NCBI GenBank assembly: GCA_023246445.1
Contig: JAHFIJ010000008.1
Coordinates: 1-35,191 of the forward strand
DNA from: Candidatus Woesearchaeota archaeon
Lineage (GTDB): Archaea > Nanobdellota > Nanobdellia > SCGC-AAA011-G17 > JACQNH01
Direction: 5' to 3'
DNA: 35,191 bases
Part shown: positions 1 through 8,323 of the stretch, one piece after another
Numbering within the stretch: the stretch's first letter is position 1
Layout: the number at the start of each line of letters is the position of its first letter
The notes under the pieces: model-generated
Databases searched by the model: none
What the model saw: the letters and a program-made list of their open reading frames with translations, nothing else
What the model was told of the DNA's origin: nothing
Position numbers and translations under genes: made by a program

Positions 1-650
1 CCATTAGATGATAAAGAGTTAAGAATACATAGCCTAGGCACAGGTAAACCAGGAATAATCTTTACATTAAATCTAAGGGAGGGTAATGAAAAAAGAATAG
101 TCGGTTATAAAGCAAAAAATTACCCCCTAGACCTATTGAATTAATAGCTGGAGCAAAAGTCCCAAGACTAAGAAAGTTAGATCCTAAAGAATATTTTGAG
201 CCAATATATGAAACAGAAGAATTAACTCTAGAACCCGGTAATTTTTATATATTAGCCACAAATGAATGTTTTAGATTGCCGGGAACATTATGCGGGACTT
301 TAGTAACCCAAGATCCTACAATGAATGATTATTTAAGAGCTCACTTTGCTGGTTTTATTGATCCTTATTGGGGAACAATGCATGTAATTAATAAAAACAG
401 AAAGATTGAATATATTGAAAAAGAAAGTAGGGGTAAACCTATAACACTGGAAGTAAGAGTCTTGGGGAATCAATCACTTACCGTTTTTCATAGACAAGAA
501 GTATCTAAAGCTATTATTGATCGTGTGGCGGCTCCCCCTGATGTTGTTTATGGTTTAATGAGAGAAGGCGAAATGATGGTTAGCAACTATAATCTTCAAA
601 CAGGACCTACACCTACATTAGCAAAATATTTTAAAGGTTGGGAAAATTAA
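1..650 (+). CDS. dCTP deaminase-like protein (DCD/dUTPase fold), 5'-truncated and frameshifted
   Basis: This is the 3' part of a gene that enters from outside the window. Frame 1 is open from base 1 to a stop at 142-144, and frame 3 then continues to 650. Inserting one C into the C5 run at 123-127 joins them as YPPRPIELIAGAKVPR, so one base has been lost there, either in the genome or in the assembly. The listed ORF from TTG 276 is only the tail. The segment FYILATNECFRLPG, then HFAGFIDPYWG, then ITLEVRV and a C-terminal TLAKYFKGW fits the dCTP deaminase family with duplicated dUTPase-like domains (2'-deoxycytidine triphosphate deaminase, PF06559 type), which makes dUTP for thymidylate synthesis. 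Family assignment is from remembered motifs. The alternative is another dUTPase-superfamily member. It is separated from the aminotransferase gene by about 90 bases and is probably not co-transcribed with it. Confidence 0.6.
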
Positions 651-739
651 AGTTCATAGCCATAATCATTATGTAGTCTATATTTTTTGATTCATGGGAA
701 CATTTATTAAGTATAAATTTCTTCATCAAAGGAGGTAAC

Positions 740-1903
740 ATGAGAGATATTTCTGAAAGAGAGCTGGAATTGCCGGATTCAATTCTAGGCAGGTTATCTG
801 AAATTTCTTCAGAACATAAGGAAATAATTTCAATTAGCCTGGGTGAACCTGATTTTGATGCTCCCCTGCCTTTAATACAGGCAATAAAAAAAATAGCCTC
901 AGATTATAAAAAAAATAAATTATCACATTATTCTTCAACAACAGGAAGAACAGATTTAAAAGAGTTAATAATTAATAAATTAAAAAAGAAAAATAAAATT
1001 AATGCAGATCTAAACAATATATTAGTAACCTGCGGTTCTCAAGAAGCATTATTTTCTGGTTTTTTGGCTGCGTTAGATCCTTCTGAGGAAGTAATACTGC
1101 CAAATCCGGGCTACTTAGGTTATATCCCGGCAATAGAATTAGTCAATGGAGTTCCTTTATATGTAAAACTAGAAGAAGAAAATAATTTTGAAATAGATCC
1201 AAATAAAATTAGAGAATTAATAGACAAGAAAAAGACTAAAGTTATATTAATTAATTCCCCCTCAAATCCAACTGGCAATGTTTTATCCAAAAAAGTCCTA
1301 GAAGAAATAGCAGAGATAGCAAGAGAGAATGATCTCTATATATTTTCAGATGAAGCCTATGAAGATTTAATTTACGGCAAAGAGCATATTTCAATTGGTT
1401 CATTAAATGGAATGCAGGACTATGTAGTTTCTTTTTATACTTTTTCAAAATCTTATGCAATGTGTGGTTTTAGATTAGGTTATGCAGTTGGTCCTGAAGA
1501 GATAATAAGCGCAATGGCTAAATCAGTTCATTATATTACAATTTCCCCGCCTACAATCTCGCAGCTAGTCGGCATTGAAGCCTTAAAATTACCCTACAAA
1601 TACATAGAAGAAATGAAGAAGGAATATGACAGAAGAAGAAGATTTATTGTTGGAAGATTAAATGAAACTGGATTAAAAACTAAAATGCCGGATGGTGCTT
1701 TTTATACTTTTTCAAATATTACAAAAGTTACAGATAAATCAAGTCTAACATTTGCTAAAGAATTATTAAATAAAGCCAAAGTAGCAGTTATCCCTGGAAC
1801 AGAATTTGGTAGGTTTGGAGAGGGTTTTATCAGATGTTCTTACGCTGCTAAATTTGAATTAATAGAAAAAGCAATGGATAGAATTGAAAAATTTCTAAAA
1901 TAG
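740..1903 (+). CDS. PLP-dependent class I/II aminotransferase (AspC family)
   Basis: A 387-aa fold-type I aminotransferase, about the usual length for the family. The N-terminal SLGEPDFD, the central SPSNPTGNVLS (the NPTG substrate/PLP loop), DEAYEDLIY with the PLP-binding Asp and Tyr, and FSKSYAMCGFRLGY with the Schiff-base lysine at about K237 are all present, as is the C-terminal FIRCSYA containing the carboxylate-binding Arg. It should transfer an amino group between an amino acid and a 2-oxo acid in the cytoplasm. The substrate (aspartate, aromatic or branched amino acid) cannot be read from sequence. The start is fixed by a near-perfect Shine-Dalgarno, AAAGGAGGT, a few bases before ATG, one of the strongest in the window. 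It seems to be a single-gene unit. Confidence 0.93.
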   Translation: MRDISERELELPDSILGRLSEISSEHKEIISISLGEPDFDAPLPLIQAIKKIASDYKKNKLSHYSSTTGRTDLKELIINKLKKKNKINADLNNILVTCGSQEALFSGFLAALDPSEEVILPNPGYLGYIPAIELVNGVPLYVKLEEENNFEIDPNKIRELIDKKKTKVILINSPSNPTGNVLSKKVLEEIAEIARENDLYIFSDEAYEDLIYGKEHISIGSLNGMQDYVVSFYTFSKSYAMCGFRLGYAVGPEEIISAMAKSVHYITISPPTISQLVGIEALKLPYKYIEEMKKEYDRRRRFIVGRLNETGLKTKMPDGAFYTFSNITKVTDKSSLTFAKELLNKAKVAVIPGTEFGRFGEGFIRCSYAAKFELIEKAMDRIEKFLK

Positions 1904-1974
1904 CCTCAAAAACAGTTATATCCTTCCCTGTAGGTTTATTAAAATTACTTTAAAGTAGTAAAAATATAGAAAGA

Positions 1975-1982
1975 TTTAAAAA
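1975..1982 (+). promoter_or_regulatory. TATA box for a leaderless transcript
   Basis: TTTAAAAA begins 29 bases before the ATG at 2004. No Shine-Dalgarno lies between them, so the message should start at or next to the start codon. Confidence 0.5.
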
Positions 1983-2003
1983 GGGCTTATTCTATTTAGA
2001 TAT

Positions 2004-2513
2004 ATGGTAATGATTTATTATGGGGCCTATGTTGGTGAGGCAATTAAAATAGCGAATAGAGGAGCGATTTTATCGCCTTTGGAAGAGGAGATAGAATTCT
2101 TAAAAACCCACCATAAACCAGATGCTAAAAATAAACTTGCAATGGAAATTAATAGTGGCAAAAGTTTTGAAGAATTAGCTATAGAGGGATTAAAAGGACA
2201 ATATAATGAAAGGGAATTTGAACAAAGAGTTAGAAATGTTTTTGTAAGACCTGATTTAGCTTCAGCTTTATTAGATATAAGAGGAATTAATGGTTTGGTT
2301 TTAGCAGTAGAAACAGACCTAAAAATTAATCTGAATATCCCCCAAATACTAATCCCTAAAAGCGTAAATATAAAAGCTTTGAAAGAAGTTCACATGCGGA
2401 ATGTTGATCAACCAGACATAGAAAGGGTAAAAGAAGCATTTAGTAAATACGATCCCAATTTCATTTGCACAGCTTATTTACCAATTTCATTTCCATTTGC
2501 ACAGCTTATTTAA
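2004..2513 (+). CDS. hypothetical protein, possibly ADP-ribosyltransferase-like fold
   Basis: 169 aa, no signal peptide or membrane segment. I do not recognise the family firmly. The pattern YYGAYVGEAIKIANRGAILS, then VFVRPDLASALLD and GLVLAVETDLK recalls small ART-fold proteins (Tyr-Gly near the N-terminus, a Gly turn, a later beta strand), but I see no complete catalytic triad, so this is only a suggestion. The last 20 codons lie in a tandem duplication (2455-2512). The second copy is read in another frame and provides the stop, so the C-terminus has been rewritten. Removing the duplication would end the protein at ICTAYLT. The gene runs into the 3' end of the convergent GTPase gene, overlapping it by 8 bases. 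Confidence 0.7.
   Translation: MVMIYYGAYVGEAIKIANRGAILSPLEEEIEFLKTHHKPDAKNKLAMEINSGKSFEELAIEGLKGQYNEREFEQRVRNVFVRPDLASALLDIRGINGLVLAVETDLKINLNIPQILIPKSVNIKALKEVHMRNVDQPDIERVKEAFSKYDPNFICTAYLPISFPFAQLI
2455..2512. repeat. imperfect tandem duplication (26 and 32 bases)
   Basis: The units CCAATTTCATTT-GCACAGCTTATTTA and CCAATTTCATTTCCATTT-GCACAGCTTATTTA lie head to tail. The second carries six extra bases. They cover the 3' end of one gene and touch the stop of the convergent one. Confidence 0.9.
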
Positions 2514-3354
2514 CATGAAACTCTACTATATCATTATCTTCTAATTTATGGCTTAAACCACCCATCTGTCCTTTAAATTTTACACTTTTTCCCCAGATTC
2601 GGGCATATTTAAATTTCTTTAAAAAATCCTTATGAACTAATTCAGCTAAATCTTTTACATTGGAATTAACCTTCAAAGCAATTGCTATATCTTCAACTTT
2701 TTTTCCGGGCTGTTTTGTAAACACTTTAATCAAACCAATATTTCTCCAAATTAAATCTTTTATTGATTCTTCATTATTAAAAACCGTTTGTCTTGTGTCT
2801 ACCTCATTTTTTATTAATTCTTTATCTATTAATTGCTTTTCTTCCGGAGTATTAAAAAATATTACTAGTAATTCTACTTGTTTTATAATAGATATATAAG
2901 CAGGTCCTTCTTTTTTCTTGCTGTAATTTTCAACTATAGATGGCAATTCAACAACCTGGACTTTAATTCCAGAATAATCCATCATCCCTATTTCTGGTTT
3001 TTTAGTTGTAAACTCTGATTCAGATATCTCAACATCTGCATTTGTTAATTTTTTTAAAATATAACTTTTGCCTGTATTTGTTGTGCCTATAAAACAAACA
3101 GTTGCAGCACCATCCTTTTTTAAGCTGAAGCCATGTTTCCCCCCACCCTTCTTTTTTTGAATTTTTTCTTTGAGTATTAATTCCTTATATCTAGCCATCC
3201 TTTTTTTTATCTCAGCCCTTAACACCTCTCCACCTTTGTGGGTAGGAGCTTCAGATAGCATCTTCTTCAAAGCCTGTAACTTTTCCTCATTGGTTTCTGC
3301 TTTGGCAAAATTCTGCTCTGCTAATTGATATCCTACAGTTGTATTAGTTGGCAT
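2506..3354 (-). CDS. TGS-domain GTPase-like protein (DRG/Obg relative) with degenerate G motifs
   Basis: 282 aa. Residues 1-75 are helical and basic, ending in KKKGGGKHGF, as in the N-terminal region of Drg/Rbg proteins. A P-loop GTTNTGKS follows at about 90-97. The G2/switch region reads FTTKKPEIGMM. The G3 motif, normally DLPG, is ELPS, and I find no clear NKxD, so GTP specificity or hydrolysis may be altered. The C-terminal 70 residues end VKFKGQMGGLSHKLEDNDIVEFHVK, a typical TGS domain finishing in the beta strand that closes Drg proteins. Drg proteins bind ribosomes or translation factors. The role here is inferred from the family. It is shorter than canonical Drg (about 365 aa) because the S5D2-like insert is missing. 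Confidence 0.75.
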   Translation of the reverse strand: MPTNTTVGYQLAEQNFAKAETNEEKLQALKKMLSEAPTHKGGEVLRAEIKKRMARYKELILKEKIQKKKGGGKHGFSLKKDGAATVCFIGTTNTGKSYILKKLTNADVEISESEFTTKKPEIGMMDYSGIKVQVVELPSIVENYSKKKEGPAYISIIKQVELLVIFFNTPEEKQLIDKELIKNEVDTRQTVFNNEESIKDLIWRNIGLIKVFTKQPGKKVEDIAIALKVNSNVKDLAELVHKDFLKKFKYARIWGKSVKFKGQMGGLSHKLEDNDIVEFHVK

Positions 3355-3430
3355 GAATTTAGATAAATTCTCGGGGTTTTAAACATTTTGGATAATAAAC
3401 TTTATATTTACTTCTTTTCTTATTTTTATA

Positions 3431-3655
3431 ATGAAATTAAACATTAAAGTAATTCCAAACTCAAAGCAGGAAAAAGTAATCCAGGAAGAAAACAGATTAA
3501 AAGTCTGTCTTAAATCCAGGGCTTTAGAAGGAAAAGCGAATAAAGCTTTAATTCAATTACTGGCAAAACATTTTAACACTAAAAAGAGCAATATTAATAT
3601 AATCATAGGATTAAAATCTAGGAAAAAAGTAGTAGAAATAAAAAATGAAACTTGA
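3431..3655 (+). CDS. YggU/DUF167 family protein (UPF0235)
   Basis: 74 aa, the full length of the family. KLNIKVIPNSKQEKV starts the first strand, and LKVCLKSRALEGKANKALIQLL is the hallmark conserved loop and helix, followed by IIIGLKSRKKVVEI. The fold is known from E. coli YggU and archaeal homologues. The biochemical role is not established. A TATA-like TTTATATT lies 30 bases before the ATG (3401), so it should be leaderless. Its 3' end overlaps the next small ORF by 11 bases, which suggests an operon and translational coupling. Confidence 0.9.
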   Translation: MKLNIKVIPNSKQEKVIQEENRLKVCLKSRALEGKANKALIQLLAKHFNTKKSNINIIIGLKSRKKVVEIKNET

Positions 3656-3845
3656 ACATTCCTTAATGCAAGACTTAGGCAGAATAGAAGCCTTCTGTAT
3701 ATTATATGGTATTAAACCAATTGAAATTAAAACAACAACAGAACATGGTTGTAAAGAGTGGGTATATTTCTTTTCAGATAATCTTGGCGGCTATACAATA
3801 GATGGAATTAAAGCGTCTATAAGGGAAAAGGTTTTGGAAAATTAA
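3645..3845 (+). CDS. small hypothetical protein
   Basis: 66 aa, not recognised. Overlaps the end of the yggU-like gene by 11 bases in another frame, so it is probably translated by coupling or re-initiation. The sequence has a compact alpha/beta look (EAFCILYGIKPIEIKTTTEHG, then WVYFFSDNLGGYTIDGIKASIREKVL) and a single buried-type Cys in each half. No motif links it to a function. The long overlap-coupled ORF and its composition argue that it is real. Confidence 0.6.
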   Translation: MKLEHSLMQDLGRIEAFCILYGIKPIEIKTTTEHGCKEWVYFFSDNLGGYTIDGIKASIREKVLEN

Positions 3846-3871
3846 TCATTAATTTACATATCCCAAAATTA

Positions 3872-3879
3872 TTTAAATA
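3872..3879 (+). promoter_or_regulatory. TATA box for a leaderless transcript
   Basis: TTTAAATA, 27 bases before the ATG at 3899, with no Shine-Dalgarno between. Confidence 0.6.
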
Positions 3880-3898
3880 CTAATCTCGATGTTAAATT

Positions 3899-4165
3899 AT
3901 GCCAAATGCAATAGATATATTTTCAGATAGAATTAGAATTTTACAAGGCCTTACAAAAGAATATCCTGAAAGAAATGAGCTTGAAAGACTAGTTACACAT
4001 CTCGCTAAAACAATCAAAAGCAGGAATTTAAAAAATCCAACAGATAAAGAAGCACATTACGAATGGCGGCAAAAAGTAGCAGATGCATGGCAACTCTACA
4101 AATTATCAGGTGGAAAAGGGGATAGCTTAGCATCTTTTTACTTAAATAATAAAGAACTGTTTTAA
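3899..4165 (+). CDS. small hypothetical helical protein
   Basis: 88 aa, predominantly helical, charged, no membrane segment. It contains RIRILQGLTKEYPERNELERL and EAHYEWRQKVADAWQLYKLSGG. Not recognised. The TATA box at 27 bases makes the ATG the first codon of the transcript. It ends seven bases from the 3' end of the convergent rad50 gene. Confidence 0.7.
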   Translation: MPNAIDIFSDRIRILQGLTKEYPERNELERLVTHLAKTIKSRNLKNPTDKEAHYEWRQKVADAWQLYKLSGGKGDSLASFYLNNKELF

Positions 4166-4171
4166 AATAAT

Positions 4172-6241
4172 TTAAATATTATAAACCTGCGATACATGTC
4201 CTGTTTTCTCTAATCTTATTATATTTTCAGCAAAGCTTTCTATCTTGCTTTCATGTGATACTATTATAATCTGTTCAGCATTTAATTCTTTTATTACATC
4301 TCTTAACTTGTCTAACTGCTCTTCAGAAAATCCGTCAGTAGGCTCATCTAATATAATCAAATTATTTGTTTTTATAGTGGAATATATCGTATTTAATACT
4401 TTATTTAATGCTAATCTATAAGCCAGGGCAACAGCAGTCTTCTCACCACCTGATAAATTAGTATATTCAATATCATACCCATTTTGGATTATTAAAGGAG
4501 TAAACTCGTAATTCAATTTAACATTTATATTCTCGCTGTTTATTAATAAGGAAAAAAACCTCTGGAAAAAACTGTTAAATTCCTGGTTTAACTTTAACAT
4601 TACTGTCTTCTCAATTGCACTTGTTATAGTAATTAAGGAATTTGAAAAGAATTCATTTAGCCTTATAATCCTATCCAATTTTTTCTTAGCTTCTTTTTTA
4701 ACATTTATCTCTTCAGTTATTTTGATAATAAATATCTCGTTATTTTCTATATCGCTCTTTATTGCCTGCTGTTTTATTAATAATTTTTTCTCTTCATATC
4801 TTAAGTCTTCTAATCTTTTTCTTATTTCCAGGAATTCATTTTCAATATTGCTGTAATCTGATAATTTTTCGTTTAATTCCAAATTTTTCTCCTTAAGCTC
4901 TTTAATTTCCTTCTCAGAAACATTAATTTGTTCTTTAAGAAGGTTAAAACCATCATTAAAATCTCCTAGGCTCTCATTCTTAAATTTAATTAATTCATAT
5001 CTGGACTTTTGCTCATTTAAATCCTGCACCCACATATCTTTTTTGTTTATCTCTTCAGAAATCCTGGAAAGGTCATTTATTAGCTGGTTTAATCTTATTT
5101 TAGAATCCACTATAATCTTAAATTGCTGGTCAGTTATAGAAGATTTGTGGGCATGTCCAACCTTCTGAAAACATAAAGGGCAGTTATCAATGGTTTTAAT
5201 CTGGTCTATAATCTCTTCAGAAGCCCTTATATTAGCCTTAATTTTCCCCATATTTTCAGTTATTAAAGCCCGGTTATTGATTAAATTCCTTAAAACAATC
5301 CTTTCATTCTCAATGTTTTCAATAATCTTATTATCAATTTTATTATCTAATCTTAATTCTTTCTCTAAATTTTCTATTTTAATCTTTAAATTATTCTTAT
5401 TATCTGACAATTTTTCAATTTGCAATTCCATATTTTTTATGTTATTATTTGTAACATTAGCTAAACTTTTAATTTCTCTTAAGGATTTTAATTTCTCTTC
5501 CATAACATTTAAAGAGTTATCAGCATCCTTTAATTCCCCGTATTTTAGTTCTATTTCTTTCATAACAGGCTTCAGCACTTTTTCTAATTCCTCTTTCTTG
5601 TTTTTTAACATTCTGAGATCTTCTTCTTTGTATTCTAAGTCAGAAATAAATCCCTTTAACTCTTCTCTTCTTTCCCTTAACACTCTTGAAAAAATTATGG
5701 TATTTTCCTTTATTCTGCTGTATTTATCTATTCCAAAAACCTTTCTTAAAGTTTCCAATCTTAATTCTTTATCCCCTAATAATATGCTTTTCATCTCTTC
5801 CTGTGGTGTAAAAACCGTATAATAAAAAATTAAATCTTTGGATTTAGTTAAATACTCTTTGGGGTAATTTAATAATTCTAATATGATTTGCTTCAACTCT
5901 ACTGGTGTTTTAACATTCTCTTCATTGTTTATAACTATCTTCCCAGGCATTTGATTTATATTAGAGTCTCTTTTTAATTTCCTTTCAATTATTATGTCTT
6001 TATCATCAATTGAAAAATTTAATCTTACTAATCCATCGCTTTCACCGTTTCTTAATATCGCATTTCCTGTCAGGAAACCCCTGCTTATCCCAAATAATGC
6101 AAAGCATAATCCTAATAAAACAGTAGATTTCCCAGAGCCTATATCTCCTGACAATAGGGTTATCCCTTTATTAAAGATAATCTCCTGGTCTACAAAACTT
6201 CTTATATTTTTTAGCATTATTGAATTAATTTTCATTTTCAA
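4172..6241 (-). CDS. rad50: Rad50-like DNA double-strand break repair ATPase
   Basis: 689 aa, an SMC-like ABC ATPase that pairs with Mre11 to tether and process DNA ends. The N-terminal lobe has Walker A GDIGSGKST at about 32-40. A long coiled coil follows, broken by a zinc hook NCPLCFQKVGH (CPLC at 354-357), then a second coiled-coil arm. The C-terminal lobe has the ABC signature NLSGGEKTAVALAYRLALNK near 593, Walker B LIILDEPTDG near 628 and the His-switch segment IIIVSHESK. It is shorter than typical archaeal Rad50 (around 850-900 aa), so the arms are short. The 5' end overlaps mre11 by 17 bases, so the two are co-transcribed and probably translationally coupled. HerA and NurA, often neighbours in archaea, are absent from this window. 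Confidence 0.95.
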   Translation of the reverse strand: MKMKINSIMLKNIRSFVDQEIIFNKGITLLSGDIGSGKSTVLLGLCFALFGISRGFLTGNAILRNGESDGLVRLNFSIDDKDIIIERKLKRDSNINQMPGKIVINNEENVKTPVELKQIILELLNYPKEYLTKSKDLIFYYTVFTPQEEMKSILLGDKELRLETLRKVFGIDKYSRIKENTIIFSRVLRERREELKGFISDLEYKEEDLRMLKNKKEELEKVLKPVMKEIELKYGELKDADNSLNVMEEKLKSLREIKSLANVTNNNIKNMELQIEKLSDNKNNLKIKIENLEKELRLDNKIDNKIIENIENERIVLRNLINNRALITENMGKIKANIRASEEIIDQIKTIDNCPLCFQKVGHAHKSSITDQQFKIIVDSKIRLNQLINDLSRISEEINKKDMWVQDLNEQKSRYELIKFKNESLGDFNDGFNLLKEQINVSEKEIKELKEKNLELNEKLSDYSNIENEFLEIRKRLEDLRYEEKKLLIKQQAIKSDIENNEIFIIKITEEINVKKEAKKKLDRIIRLNEFFSNSLITITSAIEKTVMLKLNQEFNSFFQRFFSLLINSENINVKLNYEFTPLIIQNGYDIEYTNLSGGEKTAVALAYRLALNKVLNTIYSTIKTNNLIILDEPTDGFSEEQLDKLRDVIKELNAEQIIIVSHESKIESFAENIIRLEKTGHVSQVYNI

Positions 6242-7406
6242 ATAAATCCATTATTTTTAATCCATTTTTTACATCTTCTTTTAACCTATTTTCAAAATCA
6301 TTTACAGTTTCACCCTCTTCTTTTTCTTTATTCATAATATTAAGCAGATTTATTACTTCACTAATCTTAAAATCATTAATTAATTCCTTATTCTCTTCTA
6401 TAACTCTTAATTCTATATCTTCAACCTTATCTTCAACCTTAATCTCTTCATATTCTTTAGAAGTTAATTTTCCTGTATTCTTTAAAACTATATAAGCATC
6501 CTTTAAATTATTCAAATTAAAATTAATATCTGATGGATTCCCTTCTTTTAATCCACCCTCAACTCTTATTAAAACAATTTTATCTTTTACGTCTTTTACA
6601 TTTTTTAATTCTTCTTCTATCTGATAAGGGCTTTTATTATCTGCATTAATCTTAACTTTTAATACTTCTTTTAATTTAATTTCTTCTCTTTTAATATTTA
6701 ACTTCTCATCCACAATATAAAACCCCCCATGTTCTAAACTCTCTAATTCGCTAAAATTATTAGGGAATAAAGGCCCTGGATAAGCTACTATAGAGTTTTT
6801 TCCGATTTCCTTGGTAAAAACATAATGAACGTGCCCTGCAGCATAATAATTAAAATTTTTAGGCAATAATCCCAAAGATAAAGCAGTAAATGGTAAATTT
6901 GATGGCATAAATTCAGTAATTCCTGAATGCAGAATAAATATCTTAAATCCCTCTTCTCTTTCTAATTCTTCCTTATTTAAATTATCAAATCTTGAAAGCT
7001 CTAAAGAAGCCCTTAATCCCAGCATTCCAGTTATTTTTGTATTTGTTTTTTTATCTATTGTAAATTTTAAATTATTTTCAAATTGTCTATAAACATTTGT
7101 AACTAATCCAGCCTTCTCAAAAACATCTAATATAGTTTTTCCTGAAGGAGAGAAATCATGAGATCCAGGCACTAAGTAAATGCCTATATTTTCATCTTTC
7201 AACCGCTTTAATTCCACTGTAGCCTGTTTTATTAGATCAATCTGTGGTATAGCTGTATTAAATAAATCCCCAGCTATTATAACAAAATCAACATTTTCTT
7301 TTAAGCAGATATTAACTGCTGTTTTAAAAGCATTAATGCCCAGTTCCTTTAATTTTTCTTCTATCCAGCCTCCTATATGGCAGTCAGATATATGTGCAAA
7401 TTTCAT
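6225..7406 (-). CDS. mre11: Mre11-like DNA repair nuclease
   Basis: 393 aa, the metal-dependent nuclease partner of Rad50 for double-strand break processing. Phosphoesterase motifs appear in order: HISDCHIGG (D8, H10), AGDLFN (D47, N50), a third motif GSHD at 81-84 where GNHD is usual, FILHSGI (H160) and AAGHVH (191-194). The Asn to Ser change in motif III affects a residue that normally helps hold a metal, while the His is kept. After about 260 the sequence becomes a capping and Rad50-binding region with a long acidic helix. It is the first gene of the mre11-rad50 unit, and the start at 7406 gives the standard MKFAHISD N-terminus. Confidence 0.95.
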   Translation of the reverse strand: MKFAHISDCHIGGWIEEKLKELGINAFKTAVNICLKENVDFVIIAGDLFNTAIPQIDLIKQATVELKRLKDENIGIYLVPGSHDFSPSGKTILDVFEKAGLVTNVYRQFENNLKFTIDKKTNTKITGMLGLRASLELSRFDNLNKEELEREEGFKIFILHSGITEFMPSNLPFTALSLGLLPKNFNYYAAGHVHYVFTKEIGKNSIVAYPGPLFPNNFSELESLEHGGFYIVDEKLNIKREEIKLKEVLKVKINADNKSPYQIEEELKNVKDVKDKIVLIRVEGGLKEGNPSDINFNLNNLKDAYIVLKNTGKLTSKEYEEIKVEDKVEDIELRVIEENKELINDFKISEVINLLNIMNKEKEEGETVNDFENRLKEDVKNGLKIMDLFENEN

Positions 7407-7488
7407 CTATTAAAGAATTAGCCCTTGATTATAATAAGATAACTATCCTGTGTTATATATAAAGAAAAATATAAAAAAGAAAGAGTAT

Positions 7489-7869
7489 CTAATTTGTGTA
7501 TTCAGATACTGCACAGGATACACCATCTATCCTTTGCATTGCAATATTGTTTTCAGGACAACTTTGTGTTACCCATTCTCCGTTTGAACATGTTACATAT
7601 AATCCCCTTGCCCTGTCAATAACATGCTGATTACCCTCTTCAACATCTAAACATTCATTATTACCTGCACCTACAACTTGTTTAGGCTGACTCTTAGGTT
7701 GACCACTAAATCCCTCTGTAACACTGCTTCTTGAATCACTGGAATAATCTGCTCTTAAAGTAGGAGCCACATCCACCACTGGTCTTCCAGTATAAGTCCC
7801 TACACTAGTAAATAAAAATCCTGCAAATATCACAATTATTGCTATTGTGTATAAATATTTTTCTTCCAC
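7489..7869 (-). CDS. membrane-anchored cysteine-rich small protein, paralog 1
   Basis: 126 aa. Residues 3-25 form an N-terminal signal/anchor (KYLYTIAIIVIFAGFLFTSVG), followed by a Ser/Thr-rich linker and a small C-terminal domain with four cysteines in the pattern ECLDVEEG, LYVTC, SC and VSC. The mature domain should face outside. It is the third copy of a family with the two upstream genes. The GTG start lies 7 bases after GAGGTG. The copy has an extra A in the leader poly-A compared with its paralogs, which keeps the same start but rules out reading from the upstream GTG. A TATA-like TTTATATA about 55-60 bases upstream gives it its own promoter. No lipobox is visible. Function unknown. Confidence 0.8.
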   Translation of the reverse strand: MEEKYLYTIAIIVIFAGFLFTSVGTYTGRPVVDVAPTLRADYSSDSRSSVTEGFSGQPKSQPKQVVGAGNNECLDVEEGNQHVIDRARGLYVTCSNGEWVTQSCPENNIAMQRIDGVSCAVSEYTN

Positions 7870-7880
7870 TTTTTTTCACC
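7787..7880. repeat. near-identical 5' gene segment, copy A (partner at 8221-8314)
   Basis: About 94 bases covering the Shine-Dalgarno, start codon and membrane anchor are the same as 8221-8314, apart from one substitution and one A in a homopolymer. The downstream domains are far more diverged, so the block looks like recent duplication or gene conversion. Confidence 0.85.
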
Positions 7881-7994
7881 TCTTGAGTGTTTATTTAAAC
7901 GTTAATACTATTATTTATCTAGCATATATAAATATTTCTATTGTTAAAAACCACTATTAAGTAAAAAATAAAAAGAGTTTTTCCTAAAGAAAAA

Positions 7995-8303
7995 CTATGC
8001 TAAACACACAACATAATCCCCTCTTTGTAGGGCTTGTTCACCAGGATGACAATATTTTTCTACTCTGCTGCCATCAACACATACTTCATATGCACCATTA
8101 TCTTGGTCTACTACACTTTCCATTCCCTCTTCAGATGGTAAACAACCAGCAGCACTGCTAACATACTGCTCAGCTATCTCTCTATCCTGCCCCTCATCCT
8201 GCTCAATGCTTGATACTCTACCAGTATAAGTCCCTACACTAGTAAATAAAAATCCTGCAAATATCACAATTATTGCTATTGTATATAAATATTTTTCTTC
8301 CAC
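7995..8303 (-). CDS. membrane-anchored cysteine-rich small protein, paralog 2
   Basis: About 102 aa from the proposed GTG at 8303. The ORF track starts 9 bases earlier at 8312, but that GTG lies inside the Shine-Dalgarno AGAGGTGA, so the second GTG, 6 bases after GAGGTG, is the better start and matches paralog 1. Same anchor (EKYLYTIAIIVIFAGFLF), then a linker and the four-Cys pattern GCLPSEEG, YEVC, KYC, VVC. Starts about 20 bases after the stop of paralog 3, so these two are an operon. No lipobox, no enzyme motif. Confidence 0.8.
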   Translation of the reverse strand: MEEKYLYTIAIIVIFAGFLFTSVGTYTGRVSSIEQDEGQDREIAEQYVSSAAGCLPSEEGMESVVDQDNGAYEVCVDGSRVEKYCHPGEQALQRGDYVVCLA

Positions 8304-8314
8304 TTTTTTCACCT
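8221..8314. repeat. near-identical 5' gene segment, copy B (partner at 7787-7880)
   Basis: Matches copy A with two differences over about 94 bases, including the shared ribosome-binding site and anchor-coding sequence. Confidence 0.85.
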
Positions 8315-8323
8315 CTTTGTTAA

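Noticed and set aside
5190-5822. 210-aa plus-strand ORF
   Set aside because: Lies antisense within the rad50 coiled-coil region. Its Ser/Phe/Leu-rich translation is a shadow of Lys/Glu-rich coding.
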